64,000 nt of DNA. Origin: Mesostigma viride. Its lineage: Eukaryota > Streptophyta > Mesostigmatophyceae > Mesostigmatales > Mesostigmataceae. Position 1 is the first letter of the stretch. Each line of letters begins with the position of its first letter. The stretch spans positions 2,113,021-2,177,020 of the forward strand of contig RPFO01000017.1 of the NCBI GenBank assembly GCA_009746045.1. The letters run 5' to 3'. Below are positions 63,269 through 64,000 of the stretch, one piece after another. Below the pieces are notes generated by a model. That model worked only from the letters and a program-made list of their open reading frames with translations. It did no database searches and was not told the DNA's origin. Both the position numbers and the translations under genes were made by a program.

Positions 63269-63603
63269 ATGGGGCAGACGGTCACTAATCGCGTAGACAT
63301 ATCCAAAGCGGGAAGCGCTTGCTGCAAGCGGCTAGCTGGGCTTGATAACCTGTACGTGCCTGCTTCCATGGCCCAGTCGAATAATGTCACATTTGCTGCG
63401 AAAACCGACTACCTGGAGAATTTATTAGAGCGGGACCCCGCGGTTTTCCTTGAGCGCAACGGTAGGCTGATGCTCCAGTCAGAGCTGGACGTTTTCCAGC
63501 AGTACGCCAGCGGCGATTACGAGGTCTCCTGGCATCTGGCCAGGTTGTCCGCCGCCCCCAGCAGCGCGGTGGTAAAGAATCGCCGGCTGGCGATGATGAA
63601 CAG
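63269..63603 (+). CDS. CCDC97/DUF2052-type protein, first exon (continues past right edge)
   Basis: Frame from ATG 63269 to a donor AACAG|GTGCGC at 63603/63604, about 112 residues, with the continuation beyond the window. Residues from about 45 on (YLENLLERDPAVFLERNGRL, then FQQYASGDYEVSWHL) match the start of the CCDC97 domain, in which a helix with PxxFLERxG is followed by DYEVxxHL. CCDC97 in animals associates with the SF3B splicing complex; its role in algae is unknown to me. The first 35 residues are not conserved. The remaining bases to 64000 appear intronic. Confidence 0.7.
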
Positions 63604-64000
63604 GTGCGCGTGGAATCGACGAAAGTGCAGTGCATGCATTTTTTACCATGGCTCTGTGTGGGTTTAGAAGTAACCATGTGCTTGACACATAGCTCCATGC
63701 CATGACTTGGCGAGCACAGGCAAACACAGGACTATGAATGGTTGGTTGTCAACGCATTCGTTGTTTTCTTGGCAGTAGGACCGTTGTACGGAGAGGCCTG
63801 TGCAGTTTCAGGCAAGGTTTCATGGTCGTGTGTGGGGTACGCGGGGTGTAGGGCGGACTGGAGCTCTCTGACCGGGGCATGCTCCGTGTTTCATGCATGG
63901 TATACTACGGGGTGGACGAAATCCCAGGTGGCATGCTCGCCACCATGGTGGGCAGGGTACTAGTTTCGGCTAGTAGTTCAAGATCACTAGTTTCTGCTTT

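Overview
The window is nuclear DNA of a eukaryote, most likely a green alga or close relative. Genes are cut into many short exons with GT-AG introns. PEX5 has a plant-type N-terminus, the proteasome alpha-6 protein is plant-like, and the large WD40 protein resembles plant ATG18g/h. The species cannot be named from the sequence. The DNA is crowded with simple-sequence tracts and minisatellites, nearly all of them in introns or between genes.

Layout: (1) 1-2964, minus strand: 5' part of an ERA-like GTPase, probably mitochondrial, running off the left edge. (2) 3857-4306, plus: first exon of an unrecognised coiled-coil protein. (3) 5967-8346: DNA element with short inverted ends and TTAA flanks, next to 3' pieces of a retroelement (8365-9290). 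(4) 10579-26587, minus: complete 17-exon PEX5, the import receptor for PTS1 cargo of peroxisomes. (5) 27983-34227, plus: two-exon ATG18/BCAS3-type WD40 protein of about 1,852 residues. (6) 35.6-45.1 kb: transposon-rich block with an intact 448-codon ORF1-like gene, two or more decayed relatives, a tandem pair of LTR-like units, an inverted-repeat element, and many stem-loop-plus-tail 3' ends. (7) 45467 to about 52.2 kb, minus: complete alpha-kinase catalytic domain over seven exons. (8) 52.4-56.5 kb: a 38-bp array and unrecognised sequence. (9) 56589-62182, minus: complete 10-exon proteasome subunit alpha-6, 246 codons. (10) 63269 to the right edge, plus: first exon of a CCDC97/DUF2052-type protein.

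Exon models were assembled by hand from family motifs plus matching splice phase. For PEX5 (2376 nt) and PSMA6 (741 nt) the joined exons give open frames of family-like length, so these models are strong. The genes do not form a pathway. They share housekeeping roles: organelle import, protein turnover, autophagy, ribosome assembly. Three gene pairs are head-to-head.

The signal I find most unusual is that several exons are followed, within the next 17-330 bp of intron, by one or more extra copies of their own last bases plus the 5' splice site. I see this in ERA, PEX5, PSMA6 and the alpha-kinase gene. Second is a retroelement system marked by a 3' stem-loop with a CAAC loop and an AT-rich repeat tail, including a 49-bp insertion made only of stem-loop and tail between 19-bp target duplications.
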